Shown here one piece after another: positions 1 through 13,432 of a stretch of DNA of 64,000 bases (position 1 is its first letter; every line of letters begins with the position of its first letter). Source of the stretch: Halictus rubicundus (taxonomy: Eukaryota; Arthropoda; Insecta; Hymenoptera; Halictidae); contig NC_135164.1 in assembly GCF_050948215.1 (NCBI RefSeq), positions 9,367,116 to 9,431,115 on the forward strand. Reading direction: 5' to 3'. The translations under genes were made by a program, and so were the position numbers. The notes beneath the pieces are model-generated. The model had not been told where the DNA came from, made no database searches, and saw nothing but the letters and a program-made list of their open reading frames with translations.

Positions 1-1945
1 GCATCCGGCTGGCCCGCGTCCACCGAGCCTCTCACGTGGGTGCTGCAACAACATCGAATAGTTTAGAATTCTCGGCAGTTCTAGCGTTAAATAGAAATTC
101 GAGCATGCGAACCTGAAAAAATCGGTCGCGCGTAGGTCCGGTAAGGGAGGAGTGCGGCCGGAAGAAGACAACCTGGTATTGTTGGCGGCGAGCATTGCCG
201 TGGTGGCGACTGGCGGACCGTCAACGTCTTCGAGGAGGTTCGAGGTGCTCGAGACTCGGACGTCGAGGCGGGCGGTGGTCTCGGTTCGCGAGGTGGCCAC
301 CGATATCTGGCCTGTGGTCGTGGCGATCCGATCCACCTGGGAATACTCGTCGTCGATCGGCAGAGACGGTGGCGGCGGCGGTGGTGGCGTAGCCGGGTCA
401 GGCGGTGGAGCTGCCGGCACTGAAGCTGGCGGTGACATCTCCGAGGGGATGTCTATCAAATCGAAACTATCGTCCGGCTGTTCTCCGTCCGTGGTGGTTA
501 CCTGCAATGTGTTGTCAATGAAATTTTCTACGAAGAATTATAAACGGTAAGTGGAGATTACATCGGAGCAAAGAAATAGCCCGTTTCGTGGACTGAATCA
601 ATGATCCTCGCTTTGCTCGCTGCTTCAACGTAAACACGTTTCCATGGTAACAGAACGAATCCTATTTTTACGTTTCGCTCTTATCGAGGCTGACTGAGCC
701 ACTGTGGGAGGCGAGGGCAAAGGGGATGAGATAGCGATCTTACCATGGTGAGCATGGTGTTCGCGCTATCAGTGCTGGTGTTGATCGTGGTCTCGGAGGC
801 GGTGCTCGATCCCATAACAACGACCTTCGGGACGCTGCAGCTGCTGCGGCTGCCCCCGGTGGACTTGAAGTGCAGTCTTCGCAGCGCGGATGTCGCGTGA
901 GACAACAAATCGGTATCGCGGATATTCTCGGTCCCATTGTGCCGATGCGAAGAGCCGCCTGCACGCGACGCCTGTGACTGCGACTGCGACTGCGACTCGG
1001 TTGCCTCCGTTTCCGCCGACGCCGCCGCCGCAGCTGCCACCGACTCCGACGCCGACGCCGAATCGGTCCCGTTGCTGCGCGAACTGCCGCCGTTTCGCCC
1101 ATTCGACCCGCGACCGTCCAAACAGCCCTGCGAGCCGGAACACACAAACACCACGCCGCTCAAACATCGACTCTCCCTTCGCTACGATTGATTCTGCACC
1201 CCGCGACAGACAGCACGACAGACAAACTATAGTCTTCTCGGTTAGAGAACGGCTTTGGCAATGGAAAAATAATTTCTGCTTGCAAAAATAGGGGGAAACA
1301 AATGATTAACATATTTTCCGTTGACTGCTCCGTTTAAGGGACAATCGAGTTTAAAAAATTCAGCAGCTATACGCGCTGTTCAACGAGTTGACTGACGCGT
1401 CTGACCATCGCCTGTCGCTTCTACTTATTGTAGCGTTTAGCAAGGCACGCGATCCTGACAAGCTTTCAGACTCGTCTTTTCTGGAAAACGAAGTCTTAAA
1501 CGAAGAAGACTTATTTCTACGTATACAATCACCCACCGTCCGATGGTACCTTAATTTCGAAGGACTTCGTTTTCGAGAAAGTCGACGTTCGGAATTCGTT
1601 CCCGTTCTCACGCGTCGGTGTTTACACGTAGAATCGACCGGTCACGGGTCAGACGCGTCAGCTGATTTCTGCTGCTACCGAGGTTCGATTTCCCCGAAAA
1701 CGAAGCGTCGGACATGAAAACTCTATTCTACGTTTCCGACCGGTTCTTTCATCCGATTTCAATCTGCGCGTAGAAAATTGAACGACGTGCTATCTCGTCG
1801 CGGGGGTGTAGGTCAGTCGCATACTCACGTGGTTCTTGTGTTCCGGGCTGGAGGACGAGTTCGGTGTGTTTGGCAGAGAACCCCCCGTGGGGGTGCAATG
1901 CCGCAATCGCGCCAGGGCCGTACGAAGCCCCTCCGTCACGAGGCT
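1..1945 (-). CDS. Unidentified multi-exon gene, Ser/Thr/Pro-rich disordered region (partial, runs off left edge)
   Basis: I do not recognise this gene. Reading the minus strand, four exons fit together by phase: about 1945-1829 (5' limit weak), 1127-744, 501-173 and 42-1 (continuing beyond the window). Donors seen are GTGAGT after 1829, GTAAGA after 744 and a weaker GTTGTC after 173. Acceptors are CTCGCAG before 1127, CATTGCAG before 501 and TGTTGCAG before 42. Phases are 0, 0 and 2, so the frame stays open across all joins. The encoded peptide is low-complexity: a Ser/Asn-rich stretch with NTPNSSSSPEHKN, a poly-Ala run, a (SQ)n run, a more ordered piece LRRLHFKSTGG, then a Pro-rich segment with seven consecutive prolines and an acidic stretch DDSFDLIDIPSEM. 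Such composition suits a cytoplasmic or nuclear disordered tail or linker. No ATG was found, so upstream exons must lie at higher coordinates. The 1127-744 and 501-173 exons are the best supported; the 1945-1829 exon is the least. Confidence 0.5.
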
Positions 1946-2342
1946 CTTTTAGTCCAACTTCGTGATGCCTCCCCGCGCCTCGCCCGAGCTCCTCGATTTC
2001 TTTCCGATCGTCCTTTCTCCGGGCCCTTTCGGATTCGGGATTCGAGCTTCTCGATTCGGAGAACCTCCTCCTGGTTCGTGCGATCCTACTGCGTCGAACA
2101 CCGTCAGAGAATTTCAACGGTGATTCCCGACGCAACGTCGACGACCCCGCGGTCTTCTTATTGCATGTGACTGCGAGGAGCCGCGACCCCGGTGACCGAC
2201 ATTTGGATCCCAGTCTTCTAGCCGAGCTGCGCGTTAATCGCTCTGCGTGGTTCACTGATCCGTTCTGTCTCGAACTTTGACCCCCGCGTACTCTTCATCC
2301 CGTTTCCGTCCGACTCTCTCCTTCCTCCCACTCGCTCTGTGG

Positions 2343-2394
<52 letters not shown>

Positions 2395-5300
2395 GTCGAA
2401 CGGTTTTCGCGTTCGAACGATCCTCCCGCACACTCGAACGCGTCGAAGCTCTGCGTCTACAATGCGAAACATGGTCGGCGGGATTAGAGACCCGTTTCCG
2501 AATCGAACCGACCCGATATCTCGGTCAACGAATCAATCGACCGGGGCATCCGCGAGAAACGGAATCCAATATACGATTCGGTAAAGCGTGAAAATCCAGC
2601 CGCGCGATGCGGCCCGATCATTGATCAAACGGGAAGAAACGGCTCTGCCGATCGAATTGCTGCCTAGAAATATCCTTCCTGTTTGCCGATATGAGATGTA
2701 TATCGCGCGACGATCGATAATTTCACGCTGGTTGCTAAACGATCAAACGACCATGCAAACGGGGGAATCTAGGTAGAAAGGTCGCCACGGCCAAAATGCT
2801 CTTTCTCTCTTTCCCTCTCCGACTATATTGGTCCGGTGTTATACCGGTTCCGATAATATTCCAACGGTTGCTGGAATTCCGTATCAATTCGAGTCGATCG
2901 GTTGTTCGAGCAACTGAAAAATTTAATAACCGTTCCGTATTACCGCGCCGGGACCGTTTTCCACCGAATTAGATAATATCCCGGGGCAATATAGACACGG
3001 CATTCTTTAGCTATCGGATCTCTCGAAAACGTCAACAATGCGACGACTGTGGAGGAGCGGTGTATAAAAGGGAACGCGACAGCATTGTTCTCGGGTGGCC
3101 GAAGTAATTGCCGAACGGAAAAGCGTGGATCGAATGGACATCGAACGAGCGCTAATTGGAAACACTTATCGAAACGAATGGTACGAGAGAAAGCAAGAGA
3201 AAGAGAGAGAGAGAGAGATAGAGAGAGTAATATACCGAACACGGTGGAGCGTTTCCAAGAAGCCGAAGAGACCCAGGACGAACCCCAGGACGATCACGTT
3301 GCTTCTTTCGCACAGTGCACAAATGATCTGTTTGTTTTGCAGTGGGTGGATGACTGGGTGGGTAATTGTTTGGGGTCACGATTAAGCGTGTTGCGTAAAG
3401 CGAATGGTGACCTCTCGATGGCGTGAGACACGAGCGAGATACGAGAGATACGGCTCGCGCGAGTGCCTCGGTGCATTAATGAAAATGGTCACGAAAAAAA
3501 CCGGGCGTTTCACGGGCATGGAACTGGTGGACGGACGGGTATAACATGATTAGCGGGCAAACTTTTTTTTCGGAGGAGGGGACATTGCCAGCACGATAGT
3601 GGTGTGCAGCATGCGAGAGGTGGTGCGGTGGCGAACACGATGACACCGAGGGGTTGCAACATGCGTCTCTAGGTGGTGAAACGTGTGACGGACAGGGTTG
3701 CCTGATATCGTCGGCCGAGGTAATTGCGATGCACGAAAACAAAGGTTTGATCCAGATACCTGCGTCCTCTCGAGAAAAAGAGCACCGTTTACCTTCGCAT
3801 TCCACGGATAACTGGCGTGGAACACGACCACCGAGAAAGGACATTAGCGCCTGCGCTTTCCTGACGAGGGGGTGAAACTACCAAACCAGCAGCACCGTCG
3901 CGTCGCTCCGACGACCCGTATCCTACTTCTCCCTTCCAATTTCTCCCTCCCCTCTCTACCCCTTTTTCTCAACCTCTCTTTATCTCTCGTCTTTCTATTT
4001 TCTCCGTTCTCATCTCGTTTGAGAGGACACTCTGCTCGTGCTTTTCTTCGCCGTGCATTTCCTTGCCCGATCCTCGAACGGCGAGAACGCCAACAACGCG
4101 GCGACGACCGCCGCGCGACTCGCAACTGCGCGAGAGTAGGCTTGGCCGGAATTGCGAAACGTCAACAACGATTACAAGAATGTAGCAACACGCTAATTGC
4201 TCGTCGCCCCGAGCGAAACGGAGATCGTACCGGTGGAACACGCTCGGACGTACGCGTCTCCGGACACGTTCTCGTTTCTTAATCGTCGATTCGACTCGCA
4301 TCGCGTTCCGCCGCGAAGATTTGTTGTTGTCCGATCAAACGGACACCGGCCGAGGCCCTCGTCCCCGCGAATCGATCGATTTGTCGTATCGTGGCCATGC
4401 ATTCGCCAACAATGCGGGAAACGGTTTCGATACATTCGAATTCTCCGGCGCCGGGCTCGGCCTGTAGAACACAGAATGTGGAACGCGAATTGCAAACGTA
4501 GAACGATCGTAGAGCCGCGAAACAACCGGATACCGAAAAAGAAAAAAAATGGTGAACAGAGAAAATTTGGGGAAAACGGCGAATTCATGTGTACAAAGTT
4601 TGTACGTATCGCGTATCGGTGGCAAATTATTGAACCTTGCGAATCTATACAACACCTGCGCAGATGCGCAACCCTTTCCTAGATGCTATTACCGTTCACC
4701 CCGTTCATTTGTGTCCTACATTTCATCTTCCACCGTTCTACTTCTTTTTAGTCTCGCATCGTTCGCTCCTCCGGATCGAACCTGTACGCATACGAGCGTA
4801 CCAATAATTCGATAGTCTCCCTCGAAATTGGCTCGCTCCCCTGACACACTTTGCGACCGGGTAGAATTTCCCGAGCGAAACCAATTAGTCGAGAGTGAGT
4901 CTTTTTCCTTTCTCTCTCTCTCTCTCTCTCCCTATTTCTGGAAAGAAAGAAGGGAAGGACACGAAAAGCGTGCACGGAACACAGCGTGTACGGCGATTCG
5001 TGCTGGTGTTGCACTAGCCCCGGCTTGCATACCTAAACACCGTTTAACGCGGATTCGATGCACGCCCTCGAGTTCACTGTTGGCATACCAGTTGATCGAC
5101 CGCTTTGTCAAAACAGCACGCCTATCGATCCACCGTATCCACGTGGCTTCCCTTCCACATTTTCCACCGTCGCGTTTGCAATCAAACTTCTCTGTATGCG
5201 CGACAACGCGCAATTCCGACGCTCGTTATGCAAGGCTGTTCGCGTATTTAGGAGACGTCAGCCGGCCCCCGGAGAGAAATTCAACGTTGCAAATTAATCA

Positions 5301-8300
5301 AACAACGCCCAGTAGCCCCGTTCGACAAACTCTGCAATTTTGCGAAACCACTGGGACGAACTGTACGCGCGTTTAAATGCCAGTCGTTCGGTCCAACAAG
5401 GGATGCCCGGTCGATACAACTCGAAAAACCATTCAACCGTTTGTTTACCGTGGTTTTTAGCAGGAAAGTTTTGTCGCGCCTGTACGTATCAGGTGATACC
5501 GCAAGTCGTGTTCTTTCTTATCGCGCCTCGTCTATATAGAGCACCGCCGCCGCCGCCGACGGACTTTGTTTATGCGATGTTTTCATAGAAACTTTTTCCT
5601 ATGCCTTGTAATACTTTCCTCGTACGATGACACCGACGCGACGCGGCTGTTTTCCGATCTATTTATGTTTCCGCAAACACCGCACATGTAAATTCTCTTC
5701 ACGTCCGAAGCTCAATTCGCTCGATAAAGAAAAGAAAGAAAGAAAGGAAAGATCTGTGCGACAGATGCCCAAGAGCAGAGCACTTGCGCGAAACGTGCAA
5801 AGTGTTTCGAACGATATTTTCCATTTCCAAGAGTCAAGGAACGAATGAACGAGTTAAAAAGCACAATGCAGTTTGAAGATGTCGTTCAAAGTATTTGCGA
5901 GGAGCACGTTTCAAGTGCCACAAAATTTCAAAGGTCGTACGTCTCAAAGGTCTAGCTGGAAAACTAATTTGTCCACCTCTCCGATAAATCAGTTCGAGCC
6001 GACCAACGAGAGATAGATATCGACGGATTAAAAGCTGTAACTGACGCGAAAGCTTTCTCATTCGAAATTCTAAAAGTTTCTTTCAAAGGGAGCCGAAAAG
6101 TTGATTGATAGTTGGAGGGATGATTAAAAGCGTCAAAGAAAGACACGGCTGGTGAATTCTTTTCGGCAATTTTCCAAACGCCAATTGTAGCAAACGCGAA
6201 AGGAGATTGCCGAACAAGAAAACGCATTTTCGGCCAGTTTCGAGAGAATTCGATGGCATCCCTTGGAAGAATGTTCGCGCGGAGCGGTGTGGCGGGATGT
6301 ATCAACGACGTTTTCTGTACATGAATGTGTATTTTGTCATATTCAAAATATAATAATAAACGTTACACACAGTGTAGCTTTTACTTATGGGTCACAACAT
6401 TTGATCCATGGTTCTGGTGAATCGCAAACACCGACACCGGCTTTAGACTTGTCAACCGAGTTGTACGATCGAGTAACGAGGCCCTGTCGGTTCACGGTCC
6501 GGCGCGTTGATCGACGGGTGAACCGGTAGCGCGACGTCGATCGTTTATCGTTTCCGTGGGGAGAAGCAAATTACGACGAACCGTTTGACAAGAAAATCTC
6601 GATGCTGCGTCGCGCGTCCCGGCAGCGTTCGCGAATTGCGAACCGAGACTTTCGCAGACTTCGCCGGTTTAGGAACGATGAGAAACGGTCGGACTGTACG
6701 ATCACTTTTCGAAACGAGGCTCGCCGCCGTGTCTCGGTTAACACAGGTTCGCTTTCTCCCGGGTGAATTTTCGCGCATCGATCGATCATCGCGGCGATCG
6801 ATCGCACGTGTTTCGTTGCGTACGCTCGACCGTCGAGGCCAACAGCGCACGGGGTGTATATTCTTAAACGCTACTATTTTTATTCCGAATCGTACGCCAT
6901 CTCTGTATCCGAGAGAGATCGTCTTTGTCGTTATTCGTCGGCAATCGTCGTTATGATCGTCGTTGTTGCGTTAACATCACAATAGTTAAAGAAACAATAG
7001 AGTATCGCGAGTACGTGCACGAGAGTGCACGTATTTCTTTTCTTCTTCTTCATTCTTTTTTTTTTTTGCGTTTTCGTTATTTTCTCTCTTCTTTTTTTAG
7101 TCACATGCTTCATTATGCACGCACTCCAGGCTCGGCAACACGCACCCATTATACAAAATGTACAAAAGCGCACACGCGTACATGTACAGTTACACATTGT
7201 AAAAATTGTTGTTCGTGGTCAGTTACGTTTTACGCGCGCACGACTACTCGCAACCCTCCGCGTGTCTACGCGTCTCTCCCTTCTCTTGCGTGCGTGTCGC
7301 TGTTTATGAATATGCACCGGAATCCTGTAGATCTTTTCCAAGACATTTTTATCCATCGATCGCTTTTTCCCCCACTAGAAAAACGAGGAAAACGACAAAA
7401 TAATCAACTAACAATTCCGTTGACACTTTTCTTGTTTTTCTTCTTGTTCCTAAGGATCGGAAGTTTAGAAATCGTAGGAGTTTTCAGTCGGCTAATAATA
7501 GTTCCAAAAGTTCAGTTTCTCACCCTGACGCAGTCTATTACGGAATTTTTTTTACGGGGGTAGGGTAAAAGGAGCAAACGCGTCTGGTCCCTGCAACGAC
7601 GGGGTTATTTGACGTAATTATGATTATTTATATTCGGGGCTGCACACCCCTCGTGGGACCACGTCCATAATTAGCGACACGCACCTTCATCCCCCCCGAG
7701 ACGTTCGTTATTACTTGACACATGTGATGCGGATCTGTCGCCAGGAACATCTACTCCGACAAAATGACAACGTGCATAGTATTTGAACTCTTAAGATTAG
7801 TTCGCGCATGACGCGGGCAGTCGTTTTGCAAGATAATGAGAAACAAAATGCAAACGCTATTCCGCTCGTCGGGAATCGCGTGTACCAAGTAACTGGCTCG
7901 CAGAGACGCAGAGACGCATAGAAACGTGCTCTCTCTTTCTCTCTCGTATTCGTCGAAGGAAAATTCCTAGTGGACGCGGCGCACGGTAGTCTTATCAAAA
8001 TTGTATCCGAGTGGATATCGGGGAACAAAGTGAATGTGTATAAAAACCAGGCAGGCTTAGGTAGCGTGTACAGTGGGGAGGAAAAAATCTGATCGGCCGA
8101 GTGTGGCGAGGGGTTCTCCGGAGGAGAAGCAAGTCTGAGAATGTCTGAACGAACGGGAATCGAACCAGGAACGATGATGGCTTTATGCGTATAAAAATAA
8201 AAATTTATCTCCGTCTTAAAAGTTCCTCTATCCTATGGATATTAGACCGACGCGCGTCAGCTTCGTTTCACCTCGGACAATTTTCTCTACGAACTAAAGT

Positions 8301-10185
8301 GCTGCGAGTGCGACGAGGTTTATGGACGCGCCAAGTTCTCCATAGGATCTAACACGATTCGCTCGGCGTTTCTGCGAACGAGGTAACAGCTAGCGCGATT
8401 CGCGGATGGTTCCTTGAATTTTTTAACGAATCGCGTCGCTGCCCTCCAACCACTGGATAGAGTACCTCGCTCCAAGAGTGATCGAAATATGTTTTCGTTC
8501 ATTATTATAGTAAGTCGATCCGAGGTAGGATATCGGCGAGACGATGCAAAGACAAAACTATCTTTCTCTAATTATTTCTTCGCAAAACCTTCGCCAAGGT
8601 ACTTACAAGATTTTCCTGATTCGAATGAGGTCCGAATTATGTCTGAACTCGTGTCAATCAGAAAAGCTTCACAAGCATGTTGGCAAGAGAATCCTATTTG
8701 CATTACAGTTGCAATCGATTCGCAGACTTTTAAAGCGTGCCAACTGCGTCCGGTTCTTCTCTACGTTCCAAATAACGTAGTCTCTCTCTCTCTACAGCGA
8801 TCAATTAGACTGCGGATCTTTACGCATTTGTGGAATTTCGAAATGTATAAAGTACTAGAAAATAATTTATGAAAATCAGAATTCACGTAAAAACTCGCAG
8901 TCTACCGACCATCTCCAGTTCCGAGGTGTGCTCACTCTCGGAGCGTATACTGTACTCGGTCTCTTGGTTGGATTTGGTCTAGTTTCGCTTCGCGTGCAAA
9001 GCCCGTTACGCGAAACGACCGAGCGTAATCGCATTTATACGTGTCGTTCCCCTTGCATCAGTCTGATCGATGATTGCGTGAATCTGTAGCGCGCTTCGAT
9101 GATCCGTCGCGATCGTCTATAGTGGAAAATTTTATACTCTTTAAAAACAGTCTTTATACAGTGCTTAAATTATTATGTACAACGTGTAGTCGATTCAAAA
9201 GTAAAAAAAGGACTCTCTTATTGTAATTGTTACGCGTTAGTCAAATGAAACCCCTAGACGTAGAATCATACGAATCTCACCCGCGATCGATCGAACGTGG
9301 TCTTGACTCTTATACCCTGCTTGTATCTACAGAAGCCATGGGTGCTCGATGGTCTGCTGATTCTTACTCTTGTCTCCCAGACTCTCTCTCTCTCTCTCTT
9401 TCTCTTCGTCTTCAGAAACTCGCAAGCTCTCTCGAATAATCGTAACGTCTCGTTGCTCGCAATTCTCACTCTTAAATTAACGTCTGTGGTTCCTCTCGGT
9501 GCGACAGAGAACGCTTTGCTCTCGACACGCGTTTGAAAAACAATACAAAACGTAGAAAACTTGTAAATGCACGGGATAGAAACGTCGTTAAAAAATTCTC
9601 TGTGGTCGCTCGGAACGGACGGTCCTCGCGTATAAAATCTAAGTACGTCCTTAAAGTATGCAAAGCGGCAGGACTGTGACGAAAAAATACGTCCAATTAA
9701 CAAAGGCTAAAATATATGGTTCCGGCACGGTCCTGCGTCGAGAGGCGTGTTCGAACACCAACAAGCAAACAGGAAAGTCGAGGGATGGGCTAACACGAGA
9801 AGGAAGTAAAGCGAACAGAACGAACGTATGTGGAATAGAAGAATCCGAGACTAAGAAATGATAGTTGTCTATGAGCTGCCGTTGAATCAGTTTTAAATTG
9901 AAAGTGGGAAGAAGAAGAAGAAGAAGAAGAAGAAGGAAAAATAAGAAACGATGAAAAACGCGTGATCCGTCAAACACACAGTCGAGGTTCGCGGCTTTGT
10001 TCAACGATTCGCGTCGCTCGACTTGAACCGTTCTCGCTTATCACTCTTGGTCTCGACCTCTTCGAGAAGAGGAACACGAAAGCTCGAAGGGGTTTGCCGG
10101 CCTTTTTCTTCGCTCGTTTTGTGCAAGAGTTCAGAGGAACGGTACCGCCTCGAGCATCGCTTCTGTTTCACTTGAAACACGCATA
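1946..10185. other. Long stretch without a recognisable gene (intron or 5' side of the left gene plus 3' flank of the 10-13 kb gene)
   Basis: No convincing protein-coding exon is visible here. Any 5' exons of the left-hand minus-strand gene would have to lie in this interval or further right. The stretch holds CT/GA runs at about 2347-2395, 3199-3228, 4910-4931 and 9382-9401, and a GAA run at 9908-9936. All longer open frames overlap equally long frames on other strands and end in simple repeats. A minus-strand frame near 3360-3240 reads as a hydrophobic helix (VIVLGFVLGLFGFLE), but it lacks a good donor and is not claimed as an exon. Confidence 0.6.
9908..9936. repeat. (GAA)n microsatellite
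   Basis: About nine uninterrupted GAA units, just downstream of the stop codon of the minus-strand gene ending at 10186 and possibly within its 3' untranslated region. Confidence 0.9.
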
Positions 10186-13100
10186 TCATCTCAACAAATA
10201 CTTGTAGGCCGCGCAATTCCCAGCAATTATAATAAATAAGATTTTCGATAGAGGAAGGAATGGCGCTAAACTGGAAGCTGCCTTCGTTGCGTCCTCGCAA
10301 ACACCTACAACAGAGAAAGCAACCAACGATGATGCGAGAAGCACGACAACGGTTTGGAAAAGGCAAAAGATACCATCGATTCACGTTCATCGTACCTTGA
10401 TTCACGAGGCTGAGGGTCCACGCGTCGTCCGTTGGTTCCCTGTGACAAACAGAGTCCAATTTTGCAACCCAGTGCTCTTGTTCGGGCATTTTAGATTTAC
10501 TACTTGTTCCCATTGACGATTTTCCCGTGTTGCTTTTCAACCGCATAGACAGACAATACGTCTGCCCCAGTCCGGGAGAGGCCTGGCTGGTTTGTAGAGA
10601 CACTATTGTGTACCAGGCACCCCTTTCTTCCCAGCTGCCATGGCAGTAGTACGCTGTAAAAGATGATTAACACAAATTTACATCCTTCCGCAGTGTCTCC
10701 CGAGAAACCAGAAATGAATCCACCCAGAAGAAAGGGCGGTAATTGTTCGAATCGTGAGACTTACTCGTTTCTTCTCTGTCACACGTTTTTCTAGCAATAA
10801 TTTCACTCTGATCCGGCGAAGTGCATCCTATTTCAACGTCGGTGTTGCTGCACCCGTCTCCGTATTGTTCCTGCTGCTGTTGCTGTTCCCCTCCGTGTTG
10901 ATGGTGATGGTGATGATGATGGTGTGTCTGCTGTTGCTGATGTTGTCGTTGCAGCTGATCGTGCATCTTCGCCTGCTGCGGGTCTTCGTTCCACGTTCTT
11001 CTTTTAACGATCCTGGATACACGCTTCTCGTTGCGACGCTGACGACGGTTCGGCGTGCCGGCCAGGTGGAACGGTGTCAAGCCTAGCATGGTGTATCTCC
11101 CATGGTTCGGACACTTCCTCTGACGTAGCGACGAGCCTGCGTCAACGAGCGATCGATTACGATCGGCACTGACTTCGCGAACATACCTGTCATTGCTACA
11201 CCGAAGGTCTCTGACAATATTCAACTACATCACTTACTGATCAGCGTGGTGTACGGCATCGTGGATGTGTCCGAGAGTGAGCACGCCTCGTCCGGCATTA
11301 TGGCCTTTTGATCTGCGGGCGATCATTGGTCAGAAACGTGGGTTCAAAGTGCGCCAAGTCGCACAAACGCTCGAAAAGTACTCACCCGACTGCTGCAGCT
11401 CTATAATGTGGTGATCCCGTTTGTGGAATATCATGCAAACGTAACCGATATCGCTGCAACCACCCCGTAATGTAATTAGTTTCTGCTCGAAAGCACTCTC
11501 CGGTTCGAGGTAACGCGTTTACTTACCAGCCGCTAGTTACGTGTGCAATTAATTGCACTTTGTGTCCTTGCGCGCTGTCCGCGGAGTGGAATTTCTCCAA
11601 ATTATGGCAGACGATCTTCTCGTCGTGGAACGTGTCCCCTTCTTCGTTTTGCACCCGTACTTTCAGCGTCGCGTTCCTGTTCGTGAAGTGATAGACCTTG
11701 GTGCCGTCCAACGAATGCCAGTCGTGATGCTCGATGATCCACGAGGGGTATTTACATTTGTTGTGCTCCTTGTCGTCTGTACAGACCAACGAGAAAAACG
11801 AATAAAACATACGAAACGGAGAACAACTGCCAGAACAAAATACGAATCGAGACAATTTTCATACTTTTGGTCAACTTGATCGTAGGCGATCCCTCGGAAA
11901 CTGTGGTTAGGCCGTTGCAGGTGGGTTCGCCGGACTGAGCTAGCAGGTACACTACCTTTCCCTGGTGATGCGGCTTCTCTTCGTACAAGAAACATCTACG
12001 GAGAACAAGGAACACGAGTTTATTAAAAAGCGAGAGACGATCGCGCGAAAGCGACCGTACCTGTAGGTTTTCTCGGTACTGGAGACGCTTCTACCCTTCA
12101 AGGTTCCAACGAGGTACTTGTTACGACCGTCGTTCCACACAGCGAGACACTGCAGTTCCTCCGCTAAAATACCAAACAGTTTATGACAATCGTTCAGTTG
12201 GCTCAAGATCAAGACCATACCGAGTCTTCAGTTTATTTTGAGATCAACTCACTGCTGCTTTCGGTCCTCTCGATGTCCGGGCAAGCTTGGTACTTCAGGA
12301 GCAATTTGCTATCGTCGGTGCATTTTTCTCCGAGACTGACAGGAGACAGACACTCGCCAGAGCCCTTGTCGTACGAAAACGTGAACGACGAACCGCTGAA
12401 GGGGCAGGGTATCGGCTTGGAATTCACGCGGAACATCGAGAAAAGGGTATCGTCCGATTTGATGGTCGAGCACATCTCCTCCAACGTAGTTTGTACTGGG
12501 TGACAGTATCCTGCGGCAGGGAAAGATCGGTTAGCGTGAAATCGGATGAAACGTTTCGTACGGGAACAAGAGTCGCTTCTTACCCTCGCGAAACTGTATC
12601 ACATTCTCGTGTCTGTCGTTGACGATTAGGCAGTGGTAGCAATTGTCTCCGCTGAAACAATGAATCAATGAATCAATGTATCTCTGCTTTAGAACGAGGT
12701 TCCTGCCGTTGACTTTTACTTACTAGATGATATACGAATCGATAGATCGCTCCACGCACGTCCTTTCACCCAGGGCGGTCGCGTTTACGGTAACCGATAC
12801 CACTTTTCCATACTCGTACCATTCACCGGCCCAACTCGCCGGGAACTCGCAGGAACCTAGGACAGTTTCATTCACTGTACTCTTATCGTTCTCATTGATG
12901 AAATGCCGCTCGTTACATGACGGTTTAACGAGCCCGCGGGACCTTGCGAACCAACTCAGGCAAACCGGTTGGTAGTTTATCAATTCGTCGGAATAATCGT
13001 GACCGAGCGAAGCAAACACAGTACGGTCTCTGTGTACGGTGACTCAATGATCAAACACCCTTCAGAACGGAATAATTTTCTTTTCTGCAAGTTGCGCGGT

Positions 13101-13432
13101 GTCAGCAATAGAAGGCTAGAGTCGTGTTTCGCAAATACATCTTTCGTTTTGTTGATACAGTTGACGCAACTATCGAAAACCGTCGACTAATTTGTGTTTC
13201 AGATTGGATTGATTTGAAATCATTCGACGGCCGCTACCTTGACGTACGCTTCGTCCATTGGACGTTACGCGATGGAGAGGGGGAAAGGGAGGGATGCCAG
13301 TGGCCACCGGTGGCTCTACACTGCATGCTCACCTTTCACGGAAGGTACGTCGCTTAATGATAGAATTAAAAGCATCAGCATCGTCGCAGGGCCAAGATTC
13401 CCTTCTCGGTGCGGAAAGGAAGGGTCCAGCAT
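10186..13432 (-). CDS. Cysteine-rich secreted/surface insect protein of unknown function (DUF7042-7045-type), 12 coding exons, complete
   Basis: Twelve minus-strand exons join in one frame to give 644 residues: 13432-13333, 12856-12724, 12651-12584, 12510-12253, 12163-12061, 11995-11865, 11776-11527, 11453-11386, 11312-11238, 11136-10765, 10653-10396 and 10304-10186 (TGA). Every join has an AG acceptor, a GT donor and matching phase. The first exon encodes a hydrophobic core (TMLMLLILSLS), read as a signal peptide. A second ATG 17 codons downstream would give a tighter signal. Four or five cysteine-rich modules follow. The first, CEFPASWAGEWYEYG, ends in CYHC, and a similar CHGSWEERGAWY near residue 524 suggests internal repetition. 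A basic, then His/Gln-rich linker with eight consecutive His spans about 449-486. The last 25 residues are hydrophobic (LSKILFIIIAG), possibly a membrane or GPI-type anchor. The W/C pattern resembles insect proteins annotated with DUF7042-DUF7045 domains. That match is from memory and the function is unknown. Confidence 0.88.

Noticed and set aside
1440..1460. CAAGGCACGCG, resembling the start of miR-124
   Set aside because: Only the first ten or so bases agree; the rest differs and no hairpin forms around it.
1749..2255. 168-codon minus-strand frame
   Set aside because: Its phase does not join to the supported downstream exons. A different frame of the same stretch (1945-1829) joins correctly, so the long frame is a shadow.
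3240..3380. Hydrophobic minus-strand frame with VIVLGFVLGLFGFLE
   Set aside because: Tempting as a membrane exon of the left-hand gene, but there is no strong donor, the acceptor lacks a pyrimidine tract, and the frame runs into a CT repeat.
8150..8180. AATCGAACCAGGAACGATGA, suggestive of a tRNA T-loop on the minus strand
   Set aside because: The bases flanking the loop do not pair as a T-stem and no acceptor or anticodon arms were found.
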